Shown here one piece after another: positions 52,836-60,503 of a stretch of 64,000 nt of DNA; position 1 is the first letter of the stretch; each line of letters begins with the position of its first letter. The DNA lies in assembly GCF_900167455.1 (NCBI RefSeq), contig NZ_FUWJ01000008.1, positions 185,378-249,377 of the forward strand, read 5' to 3'. Source of the DNA: Enhydrobacter aerosaccus (GTDB lineage Bacteria > Pseudomonadota > Alphaproteobacteria > Reyranellales > Reyranellaceae). Position numbers and translations under genes: made by a program. The notes beneath the pieces were generated by a model, which saw nothing but the letters and a program-made list of their open reading frames with translations, searched no databases and was not told the origin of the DNA.

Positions 52836-53930
52836 ATGAGCCAGACTGACACCTATCTGGATGGCCCGGTTGAACGTAGGCCAACGGCAGCAGGGCGCTT
52901 CCGGGAAGGACTCAGCGACGACGATCGCAAGCTGATGTCGCGCCGGTTCTGGATCAGCGATCCAGAGGCGCTGCCGAATCTTCACTTGCGGGTGCCTGCC
53001 AAGGAGGAGGTCCCGGAAATTGAGTACCGCTACGACCTGACGCCGCCCAAGGGTCAAAGTCGGCCCTATGTACGTTGCGCTCATTGCTTTCGTCCCATCC
53101 ACTGGAGGGGAAACGTCGCCAGGTATGCCGACGGCTCTCGCATACTCCTTGGCTGCGACTGCGGAGAGAAACAGTTTGGCTTTCGATGGACTGATCGCGA
53201 AGAAGCCTTCTCGCATCGCATGAGCCGGCACGATCTGCTCGTCCGTCTTGAAGGGCTGGAAGCCGCGCTACCGCTTCTGCATTCCTTCCTGCTGGGCCTC
53301 ATCGAGCACCCCTGCCTCCGAGAGTTCACCAGCCTGAGGAATGAACTCGACGCGAAGATGCCGGAACTCGTCTCCATTCTCACAAAGGTGTTGCAGGCGT
53401 CGGGAGGCACGCTGGAACTCACCGAGCGCATTCGCGACATAGCGGCCGAGATTGCCAGGGACGATCGGCAGAAATACTCGAAGAACCCCGACACGAAGCC
53501 GATCTTCAAGAGGATGACCAAGTCGCTCGGTCGTATCGAAGGTGGCGCATTTCTGCTCTATGGTGGATCGCCCAGCGTGGAAGCGCGCAATCTGGCTGAT
53601 GCCTGCGAGCATCTTCAAGCCAAGTTCGGCCTTGTCGGGAGCGACACGCTTTCGGAGGCATCCGAGCTGCTAGGGAAGGCGGGGAGCATCGTCCAGGCCG
53701 CCGACCGCCTCACGGACCGGCTCGCGGCAGCGAACAGATTCTTTGAGCTCGCGAATCTCCAGACCATCACGCAATGGCTGCGCAAGCGCATGCAACTCAC
53801 CGCCTACTCGGTATCTCGTATGGCCTTTGCGCGGGTAGGGGCAACAGATGCAGTCCGGATAGAACGTCGTTCGATCGCTCTGCCAAGGTGGTCATCTCGA
53901 AACAAAATTGGCGAACTGTTGGGCATCTAG
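52836..53930 (+). CDS. Cys-rich (zinc-ribbon-like) protein of unknown function
   Basis: 364 residues, two bases after the E2-like gene, same operon. The N-terminal third has four cysteines in ribbon spacing: YVRCAHCFRPIHW (Cys81, Cys84) and LLGCDCGEKQF (Cys107, Cys109). The rest is mostly helical (LEAALPLLHSFLLGLIEHP, KAGSIVQAADRLTDRLAAAN) without known motif. It could bind nucleic acid or be a target or effector of the E2/TIR pair. I do not recognise it. Confidence 0.7.
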   Translation: MSQTDTYLDGPVERRPTAAGRFREGLSDDDRKLMSRRFWISDPEALPNLHLRVPAKEEVPEIEYRYDLTPPKGQSRPYVRCAHCFRPIHWRGNVARYADGSRILLGCDCGEKQFGFRWTDREEAFSHRMSRHDLLVRLEGLEAALPLLHSFLLGLIEHPCLREFTSLRNELDAKMPELVSILTKVLQASGGTLELTERIRDIAAEIARDDRQKYSKNPDTKPIFKRMTKSLGRIEGGAFLLYGGSPSVEARNLADACEHLQAKFGLVGSDTLSEASELLGKAGSIVQAADRLTDRLAAANRFFELANLQTITQWLRKRMQLTAYSVSRMAFARVGATDAVRIERRSIALPRWSSRNKIGELLGI

Positions 53931-54063
53931 AAGAGGAGGGGTGCGCTGTCTGACACAGCGGCACAGTCATTGAGGTGCCGTTGCCCGACCCGCGGAGTTG
54001 CTAGGCGCAACACACGAGAGACGCCGCGCTCTGCGTCGTTCTCAGGCAGAAACGACATCATGT

Positions 54064-54657
54064 TCAGTAGCTCCTGAATGTCGACGAACCGGACTTGAAG
54101 GCCGAGAGCTCCATAAAGGTCTGTGTCCCCGCGCCCTTGGTTACAAAGACGTCCGAGCGGCCGTTCCTCCTCTCCAAACGCTCGACCTTGGGATAGAGTC
54201 CGAGATACTCCTGGCCGAGAAAGGCCGCGCCCTCGGTGGCCACTAGCGGCAGAATGGCGATACGTCCCTGTCGAAGACCGTCGAAGTAGCCGAGTTCCCA
54301 GGGCATCCATTTCGAGTCAGGCGAACTTGTCGACGTGGCGAAGAAAAGCGATTCCGATTGTCTCATCCTGCTCCGGAGAACATCGGCTGTGGCTGGTGTG
54401 ACTCGGCTTCGTTCGAGCTGCGAGTCGACGATCCAGTCGACGTAGACGTTGTTGCCTGCCTCCTCGAGCAGGGTCTTTACGCCCAAGATCACGTCTGCGT
54501 CGGCGACGCAGTGCGATAGGAAGATATCGAAACGATCCGTCTCGCGAACCGCCGCCGTTTCCTCGGAGAGCATCTGTGAGGCGCTCTTGCGCAGGGGCTG
54601 AAAGCCGGGTGCGCGCGCGGCGGCACTACGAGCCTCCGTGATGGTGAAGTAAGCCAT
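54064..54657 (-). CDS. TIR-domain protein (stand-alone)
   Basis: 197 residues. The TIR domain covers about residues 42-160: FDIFLSHCVADADVILGVKT, NNVYVDWIVDSQ, and catalytic Glu121 in KWMPWELGYFDGL. A short N-terminal extension precedes it. Such proteins cleave NAD+ or signal through NAD derivatives in phage defence. It is divergent from the TIR gene at 54862, with 204 bases between. No strong ribosome site. Confidence 0.85.
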   Translation of the reverse strand: MAYFTITEARSAAARAPGFQPLRKSASQMLSEETAAVRETDRFDIFLSHCVADADVILGVKTLLEEAGNNVYVDWIVDSQLERSRVTPATADVLRSRMRQSESLFFATSTSSPDSKWMPWELGYFDGLRQGRIAILPLVATEGAAFLGQEYLGLYPKVERLERRNGRSDVFVTKGAGTQTFMELSAFKSGSSTFRSY

Positions 54658-54861
54658 GTGCCACCGATCCGTTCATGCAACCTCGACTCTCAACGACAGC
54701 ACAACCATAGGGCGCGTTTCGTGCTCGTGCAATCTTTCCGGCTGCTGAGACAGAGTCGGTTGCGGACCCACACTACCTATCGCCAGCCGTTCGCAAGATC
54801 GATAAGTTGGCATCCGATCGCCCGCGAGCGGCGATGACGAGTCAGATACTGGAGCGCTAAC

Positions 54862-56022
54862 TTGAGCCTGTACGAGCTCGCTGTTCTTGGCGATGCCACC
54901 GATGCCCAACGGTCGCGCTTGCTCCAGACGGTCCAAGACATGGTGGACGACTTTGGCCTGCGCATCGGCGTCGATGTCGTGGTCCACGACGGTACTTCGG
55001 TTCCCAACCGCGATCGGCGCGCGGCCTTCGCGGCGGTCTATTTCGGGGGAGATGCCAACACGGACCTGGCTGCCGTCGATGAACTGATTCGGACGAGCGC
55101 GCCCGTAATCCCGACAATCGCTGAAGGAGCCGACTTTGCTACGCAGATTCCTGCTCAGTTGCACTTTGCCAACGGCTTGCGGCGGCGGGCTGATGACCCC
55201 GAGATGGCGGCGCTCGCTGCAGGATTACTCGAATGTGTAGGCCTGCTGCGCCGTCAGAGGCGGGCATTCATCAGCTACCGTCGAATTGAGTCTCGTAGCG
55301 CGGCGATGCAACTACATGATCTGTTGACGTCGCGAGGATTCGACGTGTTCCTTGACACGCACGATGTGAGGCCAGGGGAGCCCTTCCAGGACGTCTTGTG
55401 GCACCGTCTCTGCGATTCGGATGTTCTAGTGATGCTCGACACGCCGACCTACTTCGAAAGCAAATGGACGCGCCATGAGATCGGCCGTGCCAGAGCCAAG
55501 GAGATTCACGTGTTGCGGGTGGTATGGCCGGACCATTCGCCCAGCCGTCTGACCGACATGGCCGAGACCATCTATCTGGAGAAGGCGGACCTGGCCGGTG
55601 TGGACGGCCCCATTGAGGAGGCAACTTCGGACCGCATCGCGCTTGCTGTGGAGCGGCTGCGAAGCCGCAGCATTGCGTCGCGTTACATGTCGATCACCGG
55701 GCGGTTACGTGCCGATGTTGATCGTATCGGCGGCGCGATCACGGCGATCGGCTCACACCGGTCGATCGCCATCCGGCTGTTGGATGATCGGAAGGTATGG
55801 GCCTACCCCATTGTCGGCATTCCGACCGCCGAGCTTCTCAATGATGTTGCGGAGAAGGCCCGGCGCGCCGACCAGCGCGAGACGCCAATCTTGGTCTACG
55901 ACCATGTTGGCATTTCCGAAGCATGGGTGGCGCACCTGAAGTGGCTCGACGACAACATCAAGGCGGTTCGCGCAATCAAGACCGCGGAGATAGGCTGGGC
56001 TCTGGCCGCATGGGAAAGCTGA
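54862..56022 (+). CDS. Three-part protein with central TIR domain
   Basis: 386 residues from a TTG with GGAGCG upstream. The N-terminal domain (1-130) has an alpha/beta pattern (DVVVHDGTSVPNRDRRAAFA, TSAPVIPTIAEG) of unknown family. The central TIR spans about 133-245: RAFISYRRIESRSAAMQLHD, GFDVFLDTHDVRPGEPFQDV and Glu206 in SKWTRHEIGRARAK. The C-terminal 120 residues (SRYMSITGRLRADVDRIGG, ...ILVYDHVGISEAWVAHLKWL) are unidentified. The SLOG gene starts two bases after its stop, so the two are one unit. Confidence 0.88.
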   Translation: MSLYELAVLGDATDAQRSRLLQTVQDMVDDFGLRIGVDVVVHDGTSVPNRDRRAAFAAVYFGGDANTDLAAVDELIRTSAPVIPTIAEGADFATQIPAQLHFANGLRRRADDPEMAALAAGLLECVGLLRRQRRAFISYRRIESRSAAMQLHDLLTSRGFDVFLDTHDVRPGEPFQDVLWHRLCDSDVLVMLDTPTYFESKWTRHEIGRARAKEIHVLRVVWPDHSPSRLTDMAETIYLEKADLAGVDGPIEEATSDRIALAVERLRSRSIASRYMSITGRLRADVDRIGGAITAIGSHRSIAIRLLDDRKVWAYPIVGIPTAELLNDVAEKARRADQRETPILVYDHVGISEAWVAHLKWLDDNIKAVRAIKTAEIGWALAAWES

Positions 56023-56024
56023 TC

Positions 56025-56675
56025 ATGGCCGATGTCATCTTTCTTTCCGCCAGTGTGCCCGATCCGAAGCGGGCCCCGCAGTTTGCGGCGACCGCTGACC
56101 CGGTCGCCATTACCGCGGCTGTCACGGCTCTGGTGTACGTGACACTTGGACGTCGCTTGCTGGTCTGGGGCGGACATCCGGCCATCACGCCAATGATATG
56201 GGTTGCGGCCGAGAGCATGGATGTCGACTACGCGACTTGGGTCAAGCTCTACCAAAGCAAGTTCTTCGAAGACGATTTTCCGGAGGAGAATGCGCGTTTT
56301 GGCAACGTAGTCTTCGTCGACCCCGTGGACAATGATCGAAGAGCCAGTCTTCGCAGCATGCGCGATCGGATGTTTCAAGAGCAACGGTTTCAGGCCGCCG
56401 TGTTCATTGGCGGGATGGAGGGCATTCTCGAGGAGCATGAGCTCTTCCATCACTACCAGCCTGATGCCGCCGTTGTTCCCGTCGCTTCGACGGGAGGTGC
56501 CACGCTGGAGCTGGCGAGCCGGACCGTACCTGCTTCATCGGATCTTCGCACCGACCTCGACTATGTCGCGCTCTTCCACCGCCAGCTACATATTCAGACG
56601 CGGGAGCAACGATACCGCCAGCCTAAGGACCAGCCAGCGGACATGGCCGAGCGCCTATACCGCCGTGGCGGGTAG
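56025..56675 (+). CDS. SLOG-fold protein (SLOG cluster3-like), partner of TIR protein
   Basis: 216 residues from ATG 56025 (GGGAAAG upstream). It has a Rossmann-like SLOG pattern: DVIFLSASVPDPKRAPQFAA, ALVYVTLGRRLLVWGGHPAI with the Gly-Gly nucleotide loop, then AAVFIGGMEGILEEHELF. SLOG domains bind nucleotides or NAD-derived ligands; in Thoeris the ThsA SLOG senses the TIR product. Here the SLOG is a separate protein with no visible effector domain in the same chain. Confidence 0.75.
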   Translation: MADVIFLSASVPDPKRAPQFAATADPVAITAAVTALVYVTLGRRLLVWGGHPAITPMIWVAAESMDVDYATWVKLYQSKFFEDDFPEENARFGNVVFVDPVDNDRRASLRSMRDRMFQEQRFQAAVFIGGMEGILEEHELFHHYQPDAAVVPVASTGGATLELASRTVPASSDLRTDLDYVALFHRQLHIQTREQRYRQPKDQPADMAERLYRRGG

Positions 56676-56765
56676 TTCTCGCTTCTCTGTGACATCATTC
56701 TCTCGGGCAACATGGAAGACCCTTGCCGCAGCTCCATAAGAGCTCGAATGCTCCGTCCCGGAGTT

Positions 56766-57368
56766 TCAGGACGAGGGATTCCAACCTGCATCCCGCGCCG
56801 CCTGTTCGATGGTGCTGGGAAAGTACATCTGCAGCAGGCGCCAGTGCTGTCGAAGCGGAAACCGCTGAGACAGGGCATATGCACCCCCTGTCAGAAAGCG
56901 CCCAGGATATTTTGCAGTCGCATTGGAAGCATAGCCTAGTAGTTTGTAGTCGACGTACTTCGAACCATCCCACTCCATGATGGCAAAGCCGGTCCGATCA
57001 TACGACGGCGCCAACATCATGCTATCGAGCGGGTTTGGACCTCGGTTTGGGGTTGGAGGCGGCCCTACACCGTCGATATCGACAACGATAAAGCCGTTAC
57101 CGCGCTCGAGGCTCTTTGCAATCTCATAACGAACCCAATAGCTTCGCCAAGTGTGTTCGCCGGTCACAACGACCGTCACGCTCGTTCCGTCGACCGCGCT
57201 ATCGATGGCCCGCTTGATCGCACCGGGAGTGTTCTTTGCGGCCTCGTACAAGCTACGATCCGAGAAAGGACGCTTTACGTTGGCAGCCCGCACGACATCG
57301 GAATTGCGGACGATGTTCACTGCCATCACATCGTCGTAGTCGAAACTGAAGAATACGTTCCGCGCCAC
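56766..57368 (-). CDS. TIR-like protein (MTH538 family), second copy
   Basis: 200 residues: NVFFSFDYDDVMAVNIVRNS, TSVTVVVTGEHTWRSYWVRY and Glu82 in WVRYEIAKSLERGNG, matching the protein at 51491 at the same points (SFxY, VRNS, TSVTVVxxG, YEIxKSxERGN). The C-terminal half carries DRTGFAIMEWDGSKYVDYKL and an aromatic end. It begins three bases after the stop of the membrane-protein gene, so the two are co-transcribed. Confidence 0.85.
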   Translation of the reverse strand: MARNVFFSFDYDDVMAVNIVRNSDVVRAANVKRPFSDRSLYEAAKNTPGAIKRAIDSAVDGTSVTVVVTGEHTWRSYWVRYEIAKSLERGNGFIVVDIDGVGPPPTPNRGPNPLDSMMLAPSYDRTGFAIMEWDGSKYVDYKLLGYASNATAKYPGRFLTGGAYALSQRFPLRQHWRLLQMYFPSTIEQAARDAGWNPSS

Positions 57369-57371
57369 GGG

Positions 57372-57785
57372 TCAGGTCTTCAACAGGCTAAGGGCGATGA
57401 ACGCGATGCCGAGGAGAAGCAGCGTGGCGCCGTGCACCCCGATGACAGCGCCGGCCTTCAGACATGACCAAACCGGCTGTTCGCCAAACACAGCGGCCAC
57501 GTCCATGACGTACGGATCATCGTCGAGTTCGCCCTTTCTGACGCGGTCATAGAGCTTCCGGAATGCGCGCTCCCGGCCAAGGTACTGCGCATCGAGATAC
57601 CAGTAGATGCATACGGCTAGAGCGGCGGCTGCCAGAGCAAGCCATGCTGGCACTTTGCGTTCGATGAGGACTAGCGCGACGCCCAGCGCAGCGGGCGACA
57701 GCGCTTTCAACGAGAACGCTGCCTTGTCCATTCGCTCAATCGCCTTGCCGATCATCTCAAGGTGCTTCGCACGGTCATATGCCAT
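57372..57785 (-). CDS. Small membrane protein paired with TIR-like protein
   Basis: 137 residues. A charged N-terminal helix (RAKHLEMIGKAIERMDKAAF) precedes two close membrane segments (AALGVALVLI, WLALAAAALAVCIYWYLDA), then a charged middle (RERAFRKLYDRVRKGELDDD) and a last segment (IGVHGATLLLLGIAFIALSL). The layout, membrane anchor with cytosolic linkers and small size, is that of putative pore or anchor effectors near signalling proteins (compare S-2TM/SLATT types). No sure family. Bases 57786-58059 upstream are empty. Confidence 0.7.
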   Translation of the reverse strand: MAYDRAKHLEMIGKAIERMDKAAFSLKALSPAALGVALVLIERKVPAWLALAAAALAVCIYWYLDAQYLGRERAFRKLYDRVRKGELDDDPYVMDVAAVFGEQPVWSCLKAGAVIGVHGATLLLLGIAFIALSLLKT

Positions 57786-58059
57786 ACAACCATTGGAAGC
57801 TTCCTCACAGCACAGTTCAATGTGGATTTCGGTCCGAGACGGTCAGGTGCCACTTGAGCCTGATCGGGCCGCCTGATGGCGTTGGCCCGCGGATCGTAGT
57901 ATTTTGGGCGGCTTCTGGCCTGTCAGGCGCAAGTCTTGCCGAGAGTGGCGGGAATTTCATAGCGCTCCCGCGGAGACGTAGTTATCAGTTTCATCCACGC
58001 TGGGACGCCATCCTTTTGGCATGCGAGCCTCGTTCCTCCTGCCGCCGCGCATTGCGTGA

Positions 58060-59583
58060 TCAGGCCTTGGCGGTACGGCGCGGCAGGATCCACAGGCAGA
58101 GCACGGCGATGACGGCGACGAGAGCGGCCATGATCAACATCGTGGCGCGGTAGCTCGAGAGATAGGCCTCGGTCCCGCTGGCGATGACCTGGTGCACGAT
58201 ATCGGGATTGAAGTTGTCGGTATTTCCCGTCTGCACATAGGACTGCAGGATGCCGATGGCCTGGGCCTGTTCGCCGGGTGGGGCGCCGGCTTCCTCGAGA
58301 CGCTGCCGCAGCGTCGGATTGAACAGACCGTAGAGGAGGGAGGAGCTCAGAGCCAAGCCGAAGGCGAAGCCGAACTGGCCGAACGCGGTGCGCGAGGAGC
58401 CGACCGCGCCGACCAGTGCCGGCGGCGGCTTGGAGACGAAGACATTGGCGGTTGGCGCCTGCGTCAGCATCAATCCCGTTCCGGCGGCAAGCAGCGGAAC
58501 GATGAACATTCCGTACGGAGTCGCCGAACCGGCAAAGGCCATGGCCGCCAGCGCGACCGCCATCGCCAGCAGTCCCGCCGGCGCCAGCAGTCGCATCGAG
58601 ACGCCCTTCGCCACCAGCCGGCCCGCCCAGCTCGCCGCGGCGATGCAGGCGACGATGAATGGCAATTGTCCCAGGCTCACTTCGATCGGCTTGTAGCGAT
58701 AGACATACTGCCACAGCAGCGACAGCTGGATGGCGAGCACCGCGTTGCCGACGTTGAACCCGATGCCGGAGAGGGCGCCAACCATCAGCTCGGGATCGGT
58801 GAAGGAGCGGATCGGAAAGGCCGGATTGGCCGAGCGCCATTCCCAGACGCCAAAGGCTGCGAGCAACACCAGCCCCGCCAGCAGAGGGGCCATCACCTTG
58901 GTGCTGCCCCAGCCCGACGATGCCGCGTTGCTGACGGCGTAAAGGGCGCTGACCAGGCCGAGCGCCACCAGGACAAGACCCAGGCCGTCGAAGCGGCCGG
59001 CATCCGGATCCTTCGCTTCGGGGACGACCTTCAGGCACCAGACCAGCGCCATCATGCCGACCAGCGGCCCCACCAGATAGGCTGCCCGCCAGCTGATGCC
59101 GGCCAGGTATCCGCCAGCCACGCACAGGATCACGATGGCGAAGGTCTGCAAGGCCAGCCACTTCGCGACGATCCGCGCCAGGTCTTCCGGGTCGCTCGCG
59201 ATCGTGCGCAGCAGCGCGAAGGACAATCCGAAGGAGGCGGCGAAGCCGACGCCGGACACCGCGCGACCCAGGGCGAAGACGAGCGGGTTCTGGGCCAGCG
59301 CGGCAAGCACGCCACCGGCCAGGGTGACGAGCAGGCCAAGCAGCATCACCTTCTTGCGACCAAACCGGTCGCCCAGGCTGCCTGTGGCGAGAATCGTGGC
59401 GGCGGTACAGAGCGTGCCGAGGCTGGCGACCAGGGAGCGCTCGGTCCCCGTCATGTGCAAGGCGTTGCCCGCGCCGACGACGGCGATGTTGTGGATCGCC
59501 GGATCGAGATTCATGGGCAGAGAGGCGCCGACCAGTGCCAGCAAGGCAGCGCCTGCGGCCGACTTTCGCGCGATGTCGTTCAT
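58060..59583 (-). CDS. MFS transporter, DHA2 (14-helix) type
   Basis: 507 residues with fourteen predicted membrane segments. Motif A is GSLGDRFGRKKVMLLGLLVT; motif C-like Gly/Pro patterns follow. The opening NDIARKSAAGAALLALVGAS and the end with SYRATMLIMAALVAVIAVLCL fit the QacA/EmrB-like DHA2 family. It overlaps the preceding G3E GTPase gene (ATGA). Substrate unknown. Confidence 0.88.
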   Translation of the reverse strand: MNDIARKSAAGAALLALVGASLPMNLDPAIHNIAVVGAGNALHMTGTERSLVASLGTLCTAATILATGSLGDRFGRKKVMLLGLLVTLAGGVLAALAQNPLVFALGRAVSGVGFAASFGLSFALLRTIASDPEDLARIVAKWLALQTFAIVILCVAGGYLAGISWRAAYLVGPLVGMMALVWCLKVVPEAKDPDAGRFDGLGLVLVALGLVSALYAVSNAASSGWGSTKVMAPLLAGLVLLAAFGVWEWRSANPAFPIRSFTDPELMVGALSGIGFNVGNAVLAIQLSLLWQYVYRYKPIEVSLGQLPFIVACIAAASWAGRLVAKGVSMRLLAPAGLLAMAVALAAMAFAGSATPYGMFIVPLLAAGTGLMLTQAPTANVFVSKPPPALVGAVGSSRTAFGQFGFAFGLALSSSLLYGLFNPTLRQRLEEAGAPPGEQAQAIGILQSYVQTGNTDNFNPDIVHQVIASGTEAYLSSYRATMLIMAALVAVIAVLCLWILPRRTAKA

Positions 59584-60497
59584 GACCGGAGGGCTCCCTG
59601 ATGCAGTTCGTCAATGAGCGCCGCCGGGAGAGCCGAGGGCAGCACGCCGGCGAAGCAGGCGTCGAGGCGCGCCAGGTCGATCGATCCGGCGAGGCCGATG
59701 CAGACGATCACGCTGCGATTTCTTTCCAAGGGGCCGACCTCAGCGGTGTCGGGCTCCAGCGACCAGCGACGGCCGGCGAATTGCAGCACGGAGTGGCGAT
59801 CGGGTGCCTCGATCAACCGCACGATGCCCTTGGCGCGAACCACATCGGCCGGAAGCGCGGCGAGCGCCGCGCGCAACGCCGCACCGTCGAGGGGCAATTC
59901 GCTTTCAAAGGTTCGGGTGACGAACATCTGCCCGTGATCGAGATCATGCGACGCGGCGAGACGGGCGCCTGGTATTTCGGTCTCGATCCAGGTGCGAACG
60001 GCGCGGCAGGTTTCGGCATCGACGATGTCGGTCCTGCTCAGCACGATCGCGTCCGCGGCGGCAAGCTGCAGGCGCACCAGGTCGCCGACATACTTGTCGT
60101 CGGCGCGGGCGCGCACCGTCTCCGCGTCGGCTACCACGACGATGCTGTCGAGCGCGAGCCGGGGATGGCTCTCGGCGTAATGCGAGATCTTGGCGGGATC
60201 GGCGACGCCGCTGGCCTCGATGAGAATGCGGTCGGGGCCATCGGGACGCTCGGCGAGGTCGTGCAGCGCCAGTCCAAGATTGTCGCCGATCGAGCAGCAC
60301 ACGCAGCCGTTGGCGAGGTTGATCGTTTCGCCGTCGCGGCTGCTGATCAGGGCGGCGTCGATGTTCACGCTGCCGAAGTCGTTGACCAGGACGGCAAGCT
60401 TTACGTTCTGCGCCTCGGCAAGGAGGCGGTTGAGCAAAGTGGTCTTGCCGGCACCCAGGTACCCGCCGATCACGGTGACGGGGATCTGCCTTGTCAT
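59580..60497 (-). CDS. G3E GTPase (CobW/YjiA family)
   Basis: 305 residues. Walker A GGYLGAGKTTLLNRLL, the metal-binding CxCC in GCVCCSIGDNLGLALHDL, ASGVADPAKI (Walker B region) and SRTDIVD (NKxD-like, here weakened to RTD). The C-terminal CobW_C domain follows. These are metal chaperones for zinc or cobalt enzymes. The gene is 6 bases after the amidohydrolase gene, a metal-dependent enzyme it could serve; that is inference. Confidence 0.9.
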   Translation of the reverse strand: MTRQIPVTVIGGYLGAGKTTLLNRLLAEAQNVKLAVLVNDFGSVNIDAALISSRDGETINLANGCVCCSIGDNLGLALHDLAERPDGPDRILIEASGVADPAKISHYAESHPRLALDSIVVVADAETVRARADDKYVGDLVRLQLAAADAIVLSRTDIVDAETCRAVRTWIETEIPGARLAASHDLDHGQMFVTRTFESELPLDGAALRAALAALPADVVRAKGIVRLIEAPDRHSVLQFAGRRWSLEPDTAEVGPLERNRSVIVCIGLAGSIDLARLDACFAGVLPSALPAALIDELHQGALRS

Positions 60498-60503
60498 CGA
60501 AGG

